Origin: Sphingobacteriales bacterium
GTDB lineage: Bacteria > Bacteroidota > Bacteroidia > Chitinophagales > Chitinophagaceae
Reading direction: 5' to 3'
NCBI GenBank assembly: GCA_004144175.1
Contig: SEFT01000006.1
Coordinates: 1-64,000 of the forward strand
DNA length: 64,000 bases
Part shown: positions 53,706 through 62,470 of the stretch, piece by piece
Layout of the letters: each line of letters starts with the position of its first letter
Position numbering within the stretch: position 1 is the first letter of the stretch
Program-made: the position numbers and the translations under genes
Notes under the pieces: generated by a model
What the model was told of the DNA's origin: nothing
Database searches by the model: none
What the model saw: the letters and a program-made list of their open reading frames with translations, nothing else

Positions 53706-53724
53706 TTGTGTATAAATGACGCAA
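53706..53724. promoter_or_regulatory. Operator-like site 2 (putative NrtR box)
   Basis: TTGTGTATAAATGACGCAA matches site 1 at 16 of 19 positions and lies 52 bp from it, close to five helical turns. It covers the first in-frame ATG (53716) of the next gene, favouring the ATG at 53731 as the true start. Confidence 0.65.
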
Positions 53725-53730
53725 AATAGT

Positions 53731-54573
53731 ATGAAAGCACTCAATTTAACTCCGGGATTTGCACCGATAGGGCTGCCGGAAATAGCGTTCAAGAGCTTTA
53801 ACTTCAGTGGTGGCGAAGTCCATATAAAGCTGGCTGAAGCTGCGGAGAAAGTAATGATCACAGCAAGGCTCAACTCATCAGACGATGTGATGCGGCTGCT
53901 GCTGGCAGTGGATGCACTCCGCCGGAGTGGAACGGAGCGGATAAGCGCTTTCATCCCCTACCTGCCCTATGCCCGGCAAGACAGGGTGATGGTGCCAGGC
54001 GAGCCGCTATCGGTAAAGGTGATAGCCGACTTGCTGAATAGCTGCAACTTCCACCGCATATATGTGTACGATGTACACTCTGAAGTATCGCTGGCAGTGT
54101 TGAACAATGTACAGCTCATTACCAACGAAAGCCTGGTGCGTACCGTGCTGAAAGACAAACGCGACTACCTGCTGGTATCGCCCGATGCCGGCGCGCTGAA
54201 GAAGATATATAAGCTGGCCCAAGCCATACAATACACAGGCGATATAGTACTGTGCAATAAGATACGCGATGTAAAGGATGGGCAGATAAAGAAAATAGAC
54301 ATAGACTGTAAAGACCTGCAAGGTAAAGAGTGCATTGTGGTAGATGATATATGCGATGGCGGAACCACGTTTGTAGGAGTGGCCAAGGAGCTGAAAGGAT
54401 GCAATGCGGGCAAGATAAGCCTGATCGTATCGCATGGGATATTCTCGCAGGGCGAGGCATTGCTTAGCGAGCATCTGGACCACATCTATACGACAGATTC
54501 ATTCAGGGAGGTGCAGTCGCCGCTGATCACCACCATTCCGCTGGCACAACTCATCAACATCGCAAACAGATAA
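53731..54573 (+). CDS. prs: Ribose-phosphate pyrophosphokinase (PRPP synthetase)
   Basis: 280 aa from ATG 53731, shorter than the usual 310-320 aa. Family features are SGTERISAFIPYLPYARQDR (ATP and metal binding), YVYDVHSEVSLAVL, LLVSPDAGALKKI and the PRPP-binding loop IVVDDICDGGTTF. It makes PRPP from ribose 5-phosphate and ATP. In this operon the PRPP feeds the NAMPT encoded 12 bp downstream. This may be a second, NAD-dedicated PRPP synthetase beside a housekeeping one elsewhere. Confidence 0.9.
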   Translation: MKALNLTPGFAPIGLPEIAFKSFNFSGGEVHIKLAEAAEKVMITARLNSSDDVMRLLLAVDALRRSGTERISAFIPYLPYARQDRVMVPGEPLSVKVIADLLNSCNFHRIYVYDVHSEVSLAVLNNVQLITNESLVRTVLKDKRDYLLVSPDAGALKKIYKLAQAIQYTGDIVLCNKIRDVKDGQIKKIDIDCKDLQGKECIVVDDICDGGTTFVGVAKELKGCNAGKISLIVSHGIFSQGEALLSEHLDHIYTTDSFREVQSPLITTIPLAQLINIANR

Positions 54574-54584
54574 AACCACAAGCT

Positions 54585-55997
54585 ATGAACAATATACTGC
54601 TGCAAACCGATGTATATAAAATGGGCCATATGGAGCAATATGCGCCCGGCTGTAATAAAGTGTACTCGTACCTGACTGCACGTGATGGTAAGACATTTGA
54701 CAAGACGCTGTTCTTCGGGCTGCAATATTATATAAAGCGCTATCTGGCGCAGCCTGTAATGGTGGAGATGGGCGAGGAGTTCCTGCAATACCGCAAGATG
54801 ATACTAGGCAGTAACTCTGCTGAGGTAGAGCAGAAGATGAGGGCACTCTGCAGGCTCGGCTACCTGCCGCTGGAGATAAAGGCCGTGGAAGAAGGAACAG
54901 TATTGCCGGTAAAGAATGTACTGATGACGATCACCAATACGCATCCTGATTTTTACTGGGTGGTTGGTTTTGTAGAGAGCATTCTGCTGAAGCTGTGGTA
55001 CACCATCACCGTGGCTACGTGCAGTTATCATTACCGCGAAGTGGTAGATCGTTATTTTGAGCTAACGGACGATGGTACGATGAAAGACTTCCAGGTACAC
55101 GACTTCGGCTACCGCGGCGATGCATCGGAAGAAGGGGCTGCCATCAGCGGTGTGGCACACTTACTATCGTTCCTGGGTAGCGATAATGTGCCCGCATTGC
55201 CTTGCGCTATCGAATATTATAATGCCGGTACATCGGAACCCATTATGCTGTCGGTACCTGCCAGTGAGCATAGCGTGATGTGCTCATTTGGCCGCGAAGA
55301 CGAGCTGGGAGCGTTCCGGCATATGCTGGAGGTATACCCTACAGGCATCGTCTCTATCGTGTCAGATACGTTCAATGTGTACAGGGTGTTGACGGAGTTT
55401 GTAGCCGCCCTGAAAGAAGAAATATTAAGCAGGGATGGTAAGGTAGTCTTCCGCCCCGATAGCGGTAACCCCGAACATATCATATGCGGAGACCCTGAAG
55501 CGCCTGAAGGCAGTAACGAATGGAAAGGAGCCATACGCCTGCTCGACGAAGCATTTGGATCAACAGTAAATAGTAAAGGCTACAAAGTGCTGCACCCGAA
55601 GGTTGGCCTCATATACGGCGATGGCATGTACCTGCAACGCTACGAAAGAACACTGGAACGACTCAAAGAAATGGGCTACGCAGCCGGCAACCTGATAATA
55701 GGCGTAGGTGGCATACTGCGCAACCACAGCCGCGATACGCTGGGCTTCGCGATTAAGGCTACCTATGTAGAGGTAAATGGCGAACCGAGAGAGATAGAAA
55801 AAGACCCGGTAACCGACCATAAGAAAAAATCGCACAAGGGACTGCTGGCACTGGTGAAAGATGGAGACGAATACATCACCATGGACCGCTGCACTACTGA
55901 ACAGGAGCAAAACTCTTTGCTGAAGATTGTGTTTAAAGATGGGGTGTTGGTACGGGGGACTAGCTTGGGTGAGATAAGGGGGAGGGTGAAAGGGTAA
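54585..55997 (+). CDS. nadV: Nicotinamide phosphoribosyltransferase
   Basis: 470 aa, normal NAMPT length. Motifs include NNILLQTDVYKMGHMEQY at the start, HDFGYRGDASEEGAAISGVA, SVPASEHSVMCSFGRE (the His matching the phosphohistidine of human NAMPT), FRPDSGNPEHIICGDP and IYGDGMYLQRYERTLERL. It condenses nicotinamide with PRPP to give NMN, the rate-limiting NAD salvage step. Co-transcribed with prs and probably controlled by the NrtR-like regulator. Confidence 0.95.
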   Translation: MNNILLQTDVYKMGHMEQYAPGCNKVYSYLTARDGKTFDKTLFFGLQYYIKRYLAQPVMVEMGEEFLQYRKMILGSNSAEVEQKMRALCRLGYLPLEIKAVEEGTVLPVKNVLMTITNTHPDFYWVVGFVESILLKLWYTITVATCSYHYREVVDRYFELTDDGTMKDFQVHDFGYRGDASEEGAAISGVAHLLSFLGSDNVPALPCAIEYYNAGTSEPIMLSVPASEHSVMCSFGREDELGAFRHMLEVYPTGIVSIVSDTFNVYRVLTEFVAALKEEILSRDGKVVFRPDSGNPEHIICGDPEAPEGSNEWKGAIRLLDEAFGSTVNSKGYKVLHPKVGLIYGDGMYLQRYERTLERLKEMGYAAGNLIIGVGGILRNHSRDTLGFAIKATYVEVNGEPREIEKDPVTDHKKKSHKGLLALVKDGDEYITMDRCTTEQEQNSLLKIVFKDGVLVRGTSLGEIRGRVKG

Positions 55998-56028
55998 GAA
56001 TCATCTTTTGATAAGTGATATTTGTTGT

Positions 56029-56490
56029 ATGCAGTGGGAAGAGCTTAAAAAGAAAGTTTATTTTGAAGACGGTGCTCTTCGGGATATTATTATCAGGAAC
56101 GTTGCGTGGGCTGACTGGAAGTTATGGATAGATTTTATAAACGGCAATTATGAGGTAGAATTCTCAATTCCCGAAGCGGATGTTACCCAAGTATTCATAG
56201 ACCACATCGAAGTTGAAAGGTATTTTGCTGACGAATCCGAGCTAATACGCAAAGCTAAAATCAGGATTGGTAAATGCATTGCTATGTGTTACTTCTGTAG
56301 TGAGGATGCGATAGAATATGATATTGACCCAAAAGAAGTTGTTTCAATGGACGGACATTTAGCCATTGCCAGTCATCTTAGTCAGGTGTCCGCGTTGTTT
56401 GACCGTCCGTTAGTATTATCTCTCGAAGGATATCCTCATGAACCGTTGTTGCGCGTTGATAGAGATAAAATTGAAATAGTATCATTGTAA
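56029..56490 (+). CDS. Unknown protein, AT-rich gene
   Basis: 153 aa from ATG 56029; an upstream TTG frame is rejected. Mixed alpha/beta, cytoplasmic (MQWEELKKKVYFEDGALRDI, VAWADWKLWIDFINGNYEVE, LVLSLEGYPHEPLLRVDRDK). The compact acidic style and lone position resemble immunity-type proteins, but no family was recognised. AT content is above that of the NAMPT gene. Confidence 0.6.
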   Translation: MQWEELKKKVYFEDGALRDIIIRNVAWADWKLWIDFINGNYEVEFSIPEADVTQVFIDHIEVERYFADESELIRKAKIRIGKCIAMCYFCSEDAIEYDIDPKEVVSMDGHLAIASHLSQVSALFDRPLVLSLEGYPHEPLLRVDRDKIEIVSL

Positions 56491-56524
56491 AAATGGGTAT
56501 GTCATACAGAGCAAAGGTTGAATG

Positions 56525-56532
56525 TATATTTG
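56525..56532 (+). promoter_or_regulatory. Promoter -7 element of the DUF1990-like gene
   Basis: TATATTTG, exact TAnnTTTG, 46 bp before ATG 56579. Confidence 0.6.
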
Positions 56533-56578
56533 AGTGTATTTGCAAGAAAAAGTACCTGGTAAATACAAATTTATCTTC

Positions 56579-57160
56579 ATGAAAATCTTCCTTACGGACC
56601 AATGTAATGCCTTTTCTCGTCTTCTACAGGAGCAAATGCAAAAGCCGATCATGCGTTACAACGCGGATAGGCTAAAGGAGAAGACTGATACAATAGGAAT
56701 TCCTGGCGTTAAGGCTTTGGCGGATATAAATTCGGATGTCTTGTTTAACTACAACATTTTCCCTGCTAACATCATGTCTTACCTCACTCAATGGCAGGCA
56801 GAGCACAGAGCGATGCTAGTAGGCGATACGATATTGCAACAGGTATTTGTGCCACCCATAAAGTCGTTTTCTCAAAAAATCATATTTGGCGTAAGGATAA
56901 GTGAAATCATAAACGACAGGAACAAAAAAGGATTCAGCTACGAAACGCTGGAAGGCCATGTAGAAAAGGGAATATCGACATTTACACTTGAATCTGCCAC
57001 CGACGGAGTTGTATTTAAGATACACACATTGTCTTCTCCGGGCAATCTCCTCACGAAGCTAATAGGCCCTGTTTTTTCCTTGCCCTACCAAAAGTATTGC
57101 ACTCAAAAAGCACTTCAGCATGTAAAGAAGAACATTTTATCTCGCAGTCGGGGTAAATAA
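56579..57160 (+). CDS. DUF1990-like protein
   Basis: 193 aa from ATG 56579. Features that recall the DUF1990 family are a domain with SYETLEGHVEKGISTFTLES, then DGVVFKIHTLSSPGNLLTKL and a closing LPYQKYCTQKALQHVKKNI. The family has no established function. The ATG at 56534 used by a longer frame precedes the promoter spacing expected. AT-rich like its neighbour. The end overlaps the start of the duplicated tRNA-flank repeat. Confidence 0.6.
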   Translation: MKIFLTDQCNAFSRLLQEQMQKPIMRYNADRLKEKTDTIGIPGVKALADINSDVLFNYNIFPANIMSYLTQWQAEHRAMLVGDTILQQVFVPPIKSFSQKIIFGVRISEIINDRNKKGFSYETLEGHVEKGISTFTLESATDGVVFKIHTLSSPGNLLTKLIGPVFSLPYQKYCTQKALQHVKKNILSRSRGK

Positions 57161-57255
57161 AAAAGCACCTTACATCTTACTGTAAAGTGCTTCTGTGTGC
57201 CGGGAAGACAAGATTCGAACTTGCGACCCCTTGAACTCATCCAAGTGTGCTACCG
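57156..57255 (-). repeat. Duplicated tRNA-Pro 3' half plus terminator (att-like), copy 1
   Basis: About 100 bp aligned to 57919-58018: the downstream terminator hairpin and the 3' part of tRNA-Pro (57201-57255), with a 2-bp insertion, a 1-bp loss and scattered changes. The 5' part of the tRNA is absent. This is the layout left when an element integrates into a tRNA 3' end. Confidence 0.7.
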
Positions 57256-57287
57256 TGACCACTTTTAATCAGATATAGGCAAATGGC

Positions 57288-57316
57288 TGACGTAATAGGT
57301 GGTTGTTTGGGTGACA
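57288..57316. repeat. 29-bp direct repeat, copy 1
   Basis: TGACGTAATAGGT then GGTTGTTTGGGTGACA; 26 of 29 positions match the copy at 57806-57834. Confidence 0.6.
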
Positions 57317-57386
57317 TTATAGAGTGCTTACAAAAGAAAAAGTGGACATAAGGTTAGTATGTCCACTGAATTTTTCCATAGCTATG

Positions 57387-57623
57387 TTATCTCCTAGTCT
57401 CGGTATGAGAAACGTGGACATTCCTGTCTTTGCGTCTAAGCAGACCTAACAATCCAGCTAAACCTAATAGCCCCCATAAGCCTTTATCTCCATCATCATC
57501 ATCGTCATCGTCATCATCTGTTGTGGTTGTTGTTTCTGTTCTGGTGGCTCCACCATCCTGAGCCATAGTTGGTGTTGTGAAGCTGAGTACTGCAATTCCA
57601 AAAATCATTAACACACGTTTCAT
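57387..57623 (-). CDS. WGxxGxxG-type anchored protein with Asp tract
   Basis: 78 aa. A signal peptide (VLMIFGIAVLSFTTPTMAQD) is followed by a Thr tract and nine consecutive Asp, then the GLWGLLGLAGLLGLLRRKDR membrane segment ending in basic residues. This matches the short C-terminal sorting signal called WGxxGxxG. The protein is thus almost only a secreted acidic peptide tethered by its tail. Function unknown. It sits between the two tRNA-flank repeats. Confidence 0.75.
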   Translation of the reverse strand: MKRVLMIFGIAVLSFTTPTMAQDGGATRTETTTTTDDDDDDDDDGDKGLWGLLGLAGLLGLLRRKDRNVHVSHTETRR

Positions 57624-57805
57624 AAATACCGTTTTGGTTGCTGAAATACTATAAACACCATACCTATAGAAACAGACAAGCTAGCTTTACATGGATAGAT
57701 ATAGATTGCCATCAAAGTACATCCCTATAGGATGCGCAATACGAATGTAGAAGTCTGACTAATGCATGGTTAGCCTGTACGCTGACGCCTAGACAGGTGT
57801 AAGTG

Positions 57806-57834
57806 TGACGCAATAGGTAATTGTTTGGGTGACA
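57806..57834. repeat. 29-bp direct repeat, copy 2
   Basis: TGACGCAATAGGTAATTG then TTTGGGTGACA, 518 bp after copy 1, in the same orientation. Confidence 0.6.
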
Positions 57835-57918
57835 CTTTTAGCCAGTTTATAGCCTTAATCAGCTTTGATTATGGTATGAATGGATTGCCATATGGCTTAA
57901 CTGTCAAGGATTACACCC

Positions 57919-58018
57919 AATAAAAAAGCACCTTACATCTTACTGTAAAGTGCTTTTGTGTCGGGAAGACAAGATTCGAACTTGCGACCCCTTGAACCCC
58001 ATCCAAGTGCGCTACCGG
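57919..58018 (-). repeat. tRNA-Pro 3' half plus terminator (att-like), copy 2
   Basis: The intact reference copy of the duplicated segment; it lies partly within the real tRNA gene. Confidence 0.7.
57924..57957 (-). terminator. Terminator of tRNA-Pro
   Basis: 14-bp stem with one mismatch (AAAAGCACCTTACA / TGTAAAGTGCTTTT), loop TCTTAC, and a T-run on the minus strand. Confidence 0.8.
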
Positions 58019-58034
58019 GCTGCGCCACTTCCCG
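57961..58034 (-). tRNA. tRNA-Pro (anticodon GGG)
   Basis: 74 nt. Acceptor stem CGGGAAG / CTTCCCG with discriminator A; D arm GCGC-AGCCCGGTA-GCGC; anticodon stem CTTGG / TCAAG with loop ATGGGGT; T arm GCAAG-TTCGAAT-CTTGT. The CCA is not encoded. The anticodon reads GGG. Confidence 0.95.
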
Positions 58035-58264
58035 AAACCCTGCCTGCCGTTAAGCAAGCAGTTATCCGCCCCTCCTTTTCGGGAGGATTGCAAAGATAAA
58101 AAAGTTTTTGGCATGATGCATACCTATATCATCGCATCAGCGTTTTGTCTTACAATTGTCAAAATAAACGCCTCCTACACGCTGCCCGATACTATGGATT
58201 AACTTTATTTCGTATATCTACCTGAGCTCTTTTATTTTTTAACCCTTAACAAAACCTATAGCTT

Positions 58265-59197
58265 ATGATGCTAAGATCTCTACTCTTTTTTTCTTTCCTG
58301 ATCTCTTTCGTTAATGCCAATGCCCAAAGCCAGTTCCGCCAGTATTTTGACGGGCAGGACACCAGCGCAACAAACTCCATCATTACTGTGCCGGACACAG
58401 CAGATGGGAACATCTGGCAGATCGGAAGACCGCAGAAGACCCTCTTCAGTAGTGCGGCAACTGTACCTAATGCAATGACGACCGACACGCTTAACTACGT
58501 ACCCGACAGCAATGTATCTGCATTTACGATCGGCGCCAACCTGTCTTATAATGGCATGGGCACAGGGCTAGCTATTGTGGCTTATCGCTGGAAGCAGAAA
58601 CTGGATATGGCGAAAGACTCGATGGGCGGTATTGTAGAATTTTCACTGGATGCAGGTAAGACCTGGTCTAGCATCTTCAACAACCCCGGCGTACACAATT
58701 TCTATGGCTACGACTCTACGGCTAACAAAGACACCCTGCTATCGACCGGGCAAACATGCTTCAGCGGCCGCGATACTACCTGGCGAGATATATGGCTCTG
58801 CTTCAATGTGATGAATATGTCATTCCCGAAACCGAGTATACTGGTGCGTTTTACTTTCCGGTCGGATAGTGTAGTGAACGACTACGAAGGCTGGATGATA
58901 GATAATATGCAGGTACATAACACTTGGGTACACACCGTAGCGCATGGTCCTAAAGTGGTTGATAAGGTAATGGTATATCCTACTGTTACTAATGGCGTGG
59001 TGAATCTGGAAGCAATGAGCGCAGAAACACAACTGGGCAGGGTGCAGCTATACAATGCCGATGGCAGGCACTTGCAAGACTATGCGTTGAAAAGCCGTGA
59101 CCGCATCAACATCAGCCAGTACCCCTCCGGGCAATATTACCTGAAGGTAGAAGCAGACAAACATGTGAAGACCTACAAGATAATGCTGGCTAAATAA
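58265..59197 (+). CDS. T9SS-exported secreted protein
   Basis: 310 aa, with ATG at 58265 or 58268. The signal peptide is LLFFSFLISFVNANAQ. The central domain (about 30-225) is a choice-of-anchor type beta-sandwich (MDSMGG... IVEFSLDAGKTWSSIFN; VRFTFRSDSVVNDYEGWMID). The C-terminal sorting domain has VMVYPTVTNGVVNLEA and INISQYPSGQYYLKVEAD. Function unknown. It starts a two-gene unit with the cytochrome c peroxidase. Confidence 0.85.
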   Translation: MMLRSLLFFSFLISFVNANAQSQFRQYFDGQDTSATNSIITVPDTADGNIWQIGRPQKTLFSSAATVPNAMTTDTLNYVPDSNVSAFTIGANLSYNGMGTGLAIVAYRWKQKLDMAKDSMGGIVEFSLDAGKTWSSIFNNPGVHNFYGYDSTANKDTLLSTGQTCFSGRDTTWRDIWLCFNVMNMSFPKPSILVRFTFRSDSVVNDYEGWMIDNMQVHNTWVHTVAHGPKVVDKVMVYPTVTNGVVNLEAMSAETQLGRVQLYNADGRHLQDYALKSRDRINISQYPSGQYYLKVEADKHVKTYKIMLAK

Positions 59198-59205
59198 CAC
59201 AGCCT

Positions 59206-60288
59206 GTGAAAAAGCTATGGTGCATACTGCTGCTGTGCTGCTTTGCCGCAGCGGGCTTTAAGGCCCGTCGCACAGTCGTGCCCTATGTTTTTCCGCAGAT
59301 GCAGAATTTTCCCTCTATGCCGTTGCCGGGTAACAACCCGGTAACGGCAGCAGGGGTAGATCTTGGCCGCCATCTTTTTTACGACCCCATACTGAGTGCC
59401 GATAGCACCATAGCCTGTGCCAGCTGCCACCGGCAGGCAACAGCCTTTGCTGACGGAGGCACAGCCTTTAGCAAAGGTATAAACGGCGCCGTGCAAAGCC
59501 GCAATACCATGCCGCTCTTTAACCTGGCTTGGTATAGCTCTTACTTTTGGGATGGCCGTGCTGTCAGCCTCGAAGAGCAAGTGTACCAACCCGTGCGTGC
59601 GCACAACGAAATGAACCTCTCCTGGGCCGAAGCGGTGAAGCGTATAAGCCGCAGCACGATGTACCGCAAGAAGTTTGCAACTGCCTTTGGCGACGAGCGG
59701 ATTGATAGTGCGCGTATTGGTATGGCCATAGCGCAATTCGAAAGGACGCTGCTATCGTACCGCAGCAAGTATGATCTGGTGCTGCTGGGGCTCGAAGAAT
59801 TTACAGCCGATGAATACAATGGCTTTATGCTGATGAACGACATGAGCATGGCCGACTGCCTGCACTGCCACACTACCGATGCCGATGTGCTGGGTACTAC
59901 CGGCGACTATAGTAATAATGGCCTTGATACTATTACCGATGCTGCTACTTATAAAGATAAGGGCTTAGGCGGAGCGAATGGAAGGCGTGAAGACATAGGC
60001 AAGTTCCGCGTACCGTCGCTAAGGAATATTGCGCTCACCGCACCCTACATGCACGATGGCCGCTTTAAAACGCTGGAAGAGGTACTGGACTTCTACAGCG
60101 AAGGCGTGAACCACAGCGTAAACATCGACAGCAAAATGGGCTTTGTACGCCAGCAGGGCGTGAGGCTAAAGCCAAAAGAGAAACAAGACATTATTGCATT
60201 CCTGCACACACTCACCGATAGCGCTTTCATAAAAGACCCGGCGCTGGGCAATCCTTTTGGTACTGGTATGTTAGTTGGGCATAAGTAA
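59206..60288 (+). CDS. Di-heme cytochrome c peroxidase (MauG/CcpA family)
   Basis: 360 aa starting GTG 59206, 8 bp after the T9SS gene, so probably co-transcribed. Signal peptide about 1-20. Two heme c sites: CASCH (71-75) and CLHCH (218-222). Other family signatures are LGRHLFYDPILSADSTIACA, MPLFNLAWYSSYFWDGR, FRVPSLRNIALTAPYMHDGR and FLHTLTD. It would reduce hydrogen peroxide in the periplasm, or modify a partner protein as MauG does. The coupling with a T9SS protein is unusual and may point to a modification role. Confidence 0.93.
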   Translation: MKKLWCILLLCCFAAAGFKARRTVVPYVFPQMQNFPSMPLPGNNPVTAAGVDLGRHLFYDPILSADSTIACASCHRQATAFADGGTAFSKGINGAVQSRNTMPLFNLAWYSSYFWDGRAVSLEEQVYQPVRAHNEMNLSWAEAVKRISRSTMYRKKFATAFGDERIDSARIGMAIAQFERTLLSYRSKYDLVLLGLEEFTADEYNGFMLMNDMSMADCLHCHTTDADVLGTTGDYSNNGLDTITDAATYKDKGLGGANGRREDIGKFRVPSLRNIALTAPYMHDGRFKTLEEVLDFYSEGVNHSVNIDSKMGFVRQQGVRLKPKEKQDIIAFLHTLTDSAFIKDPALGNPFGTGMLVGHK

Positions 60289-60637
60289 GCATTTGGAGAC
60301 CGTGGCCGCGGCCACTTAATCATTGGGCTTGTAATCTATTCCCGGTATTACCATTCAGCAGATAAAATCCACTTCTCACGCCGCAAAACCGACCTATCGG
60401 CGGACGGTCATAGCAGGGGTATGTTACAGGTGGTAAATTGAAGCATAATCTTCACCTGCCACCATGAAATTTTTCTTCCATACACGTCCTTTTCCATAGT
60501 TGATCTTGTGCGGCGGACACCAGGCCGTTTTTTTATTTACTAAATCATCCAGCCATGATACACATAAACGATCCTACAATGCACGTGAATTGACATCAAC
60601 AGCACAGCAATATTATTAATCTCCCAAAAGTTTAATC
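60289..60637. other. Intergenic region
   Basis: 349 bp. It contains the palindrome GTGGCCGCGGCCAC (60302-60315) and a weak terminator-like CGGC...GCCG followed by seven T near 60528. No promoter for the next gene was assigned. Confidence 0.5.
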
Positions 60638-62413
60638 ATGAAAAAAGTTCTACTGGCACTACTATGCCTTGCCGGCTCTGCCATGCCATTTACTCACGCG
60701 CTTGCACAAGACAACGCACAGTGCGGATTTTACAACAAACTACACTTCCATCGCGAGGATGTGGAGGACCGTTCCGTATGGACAAAAGATATGATCAGCT
60801 GCGACAAGCCCGGCGAGGTCGTTGTGCTGGGTAGCTTCGAGCATCAGGGTTGGATGAATAGTGACCGGTATTTCCTAAAGCGGCTTGATCCCAACGGTAA
60901 TATCATTTGGGAACGCTACCTTGGAAAGGTATTGGATTTTCAGCACCTCGACCTCAGGAAGCTGATACTCACAAACGACAACGGATACATTGTGGTAGGC
61001 TACTGCCATTCGGATGAAAGCGGCGCGGACAACCCCATAGCTATCCGGTTCGATAACGGCGGTAACCTGATATGGTCGAAGATGTTCCATTCTAACACGC
61101 AAGGTGTTTTTTATCAGTCACAGTCTTTCAATGGCGTAGACGTAGAGAAGGTACAGGATGGCGGAAAGGAGGAATCTTATATGATGTTCCTGGCCGGGCA
61201 CCCGGAAGATCTCGGTCCTAATGGACAGGATGCGGTGATGAACGTTGTACGCTTCGAAATAAACGGCAACCAGGTATGGAATAAGAAATACAATAACGTC
61301 AATCCGCCGGGCTATACTGTTCAAGACCTTGCGCAAACGATCACTTATGTGCCGGAGTCAAATGCAGGCAGCTACTATTTCCTTTCGGGCACCAGGTTAG
61401 AGATTCCTTTCTTTTTTCAACGCAGTATGTACCAGATGGGCATCGATAGAGATGGTAACATAGTGCATCCGTACCGCCATATGAACGTGCCAAACTATCC
61501 GTTCAATATAGATGCTGTCTATAACTACTACACCAACGAGATTGCAGTTACCTATACACATGGCAACTCGCCCATCATAAGCCCGTCGCTGGTAGGCTTT
61601 ATGGCTATGGATCCGAATATGAACGTAAATACAGTAAGGTTCTATGGCACACAAGGTGGCAACGAGCATTACAGCAGCCGCATAATGGTTACGTCGGATA
61701 AAGGATATGTGATATCCAGCTTCCTGCAAGACCAGCAAAAGAACCTATCGTTGCTGAAGATACAGGACGACGGTACACCTATGTGGTGGCAGCGTTACAA
61801 TATCCTTCGCTGGGGTATTACCGATAACATACCATTGGCAGTTACCTATTGCGAAGACGGATCAGAACACTTTGCACTGTCTGGCACTGTAGATGCTATG
61901 TTGGGTAGCGGTACCCACTACGCGCTGCGTGTGCTGAGCACAGACCAGAACGGAAAGGTGTGCGGATCGGTTGAAAACAAGATCGTGTATGAAGCTTTTT
62001 GGCCGGAAATTCATAACCTGGACTACGACCTTATGGATCATGACGGAGATGAGTACGTAGATATGTACGAGTTTGAGCCGCAGGTAGGAATTAAGGACTG
62101 CGAGTGGGGCAATCCTAATTATAAACCATCGGGTATAGGAGAGGCGAAAAATGCTGCTTCTATATCGGTATATCCTACCCTGGTAACTACCAACGCCGTG
62201 AATGTGGATGTGACGCTGGAAGCTGCGGGTGAAGTAACGATGAAGCTGTACAGCATAACAGGTGCATTGATAAGCGAGCAGTTAGTAAGCAAAGGTGCAG
62301 GCACCAACAAGCTGACTGTTGACATGAGCGCTGTAACGCCGGGCAGCTACATACTACATGTAGAGCACAGCAACGGCACGCAGACGAGCCGTACTCGTTT
62401 GCAGAAGCTCTAG
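60638..62413 (+). CDS. Secreted T9SS protein of unknown function
   Basis: 591 aa. Signal peptide about 1-23 (LLCLAGSAMPFTHALAQ). The main part shows repeated motifs such as NGNIIWERYLGKVL, NGGNLIWSKMFHSN, INGNQVWNKKYNN and DDGTPMWWQRYNI, suggesting a beta-propeller with Trp-bearing blades. The end is a type A sorting domain (ISVYPTLVTTNAVNVDV, VTPGSYILHVEH). Probably surface-exposed; no enzymatic residues recognised. Confidence 0.85.
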   Translation: MKKVLLALLCLAGSAMPFTHALAQDNAQCGFYNKLHFHREDVEDRSVWTKDMISCDKPGEVVVLGSFEHQGWMNSDRYFLKRLDPNGNIIWERYLGKVLDFQHLDLRKLILTNDNGYIVVGYCHSDESGADNPIAIRFDNGGNLIWSKMFHSNTQGVFYQSQSFNGVDVEKVQDGGKEESYMMFLAGHPEDLGPNGQDAVMNVVRFEINGNQVWNKKYNNVNPPGYTVQDLAQTITYVPESNAGSYYFLSGTRLEIPFFFQRSMYQMGIDRDGNIVHPYRHMNVPNYPFNIDAVYNYYTNEIAVTYTHGNSPIISPSLVGFMAMDPNMNVNTVRFYGTQGGNEHYSSRIMVTSDKGYVISSFLQDQQKNLSLLKIQDDGTPMWWQRYNILRWGITDNIPLAVTYCEDGSEHFALSGTVDAMLGSGTHYALRVLSTDQNGKVCGSVENKIVYEAFWPEIHNLDYDLMDHDGDEYVDMYEFEPQVGIKDCEWGNPNYKPSGIGEAKNAASISVYPTLVTTNAVNVDVTLEAAGEVTMKLYSITGALISEQLVSKGAGTNKLTVDMSAVTPGSYILHVEHSNGTQTSRTRLQKL

Positions 62414-62436
62414 TGTAATACGGAAATAAATAATAG

Positions 62437-62470
62437 CAGAACTGCCACATGATATCATGTGGCAGTTCTG
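62437..62470 (+). terminator. 34-bp perfect palindrome / terminator
   Basis: CAGAACTGCCACATGAT and its exact complement without a spacer, 23 bp after the stop, followed by TTTATAA. Confidence 0.75.

Noticed and set aside
57201-57255. Second functional tRNA gene
   Set aside because: Only the 3' part is present, with a loss in the anticodon loop and no 5' acceptor strand or D arm.
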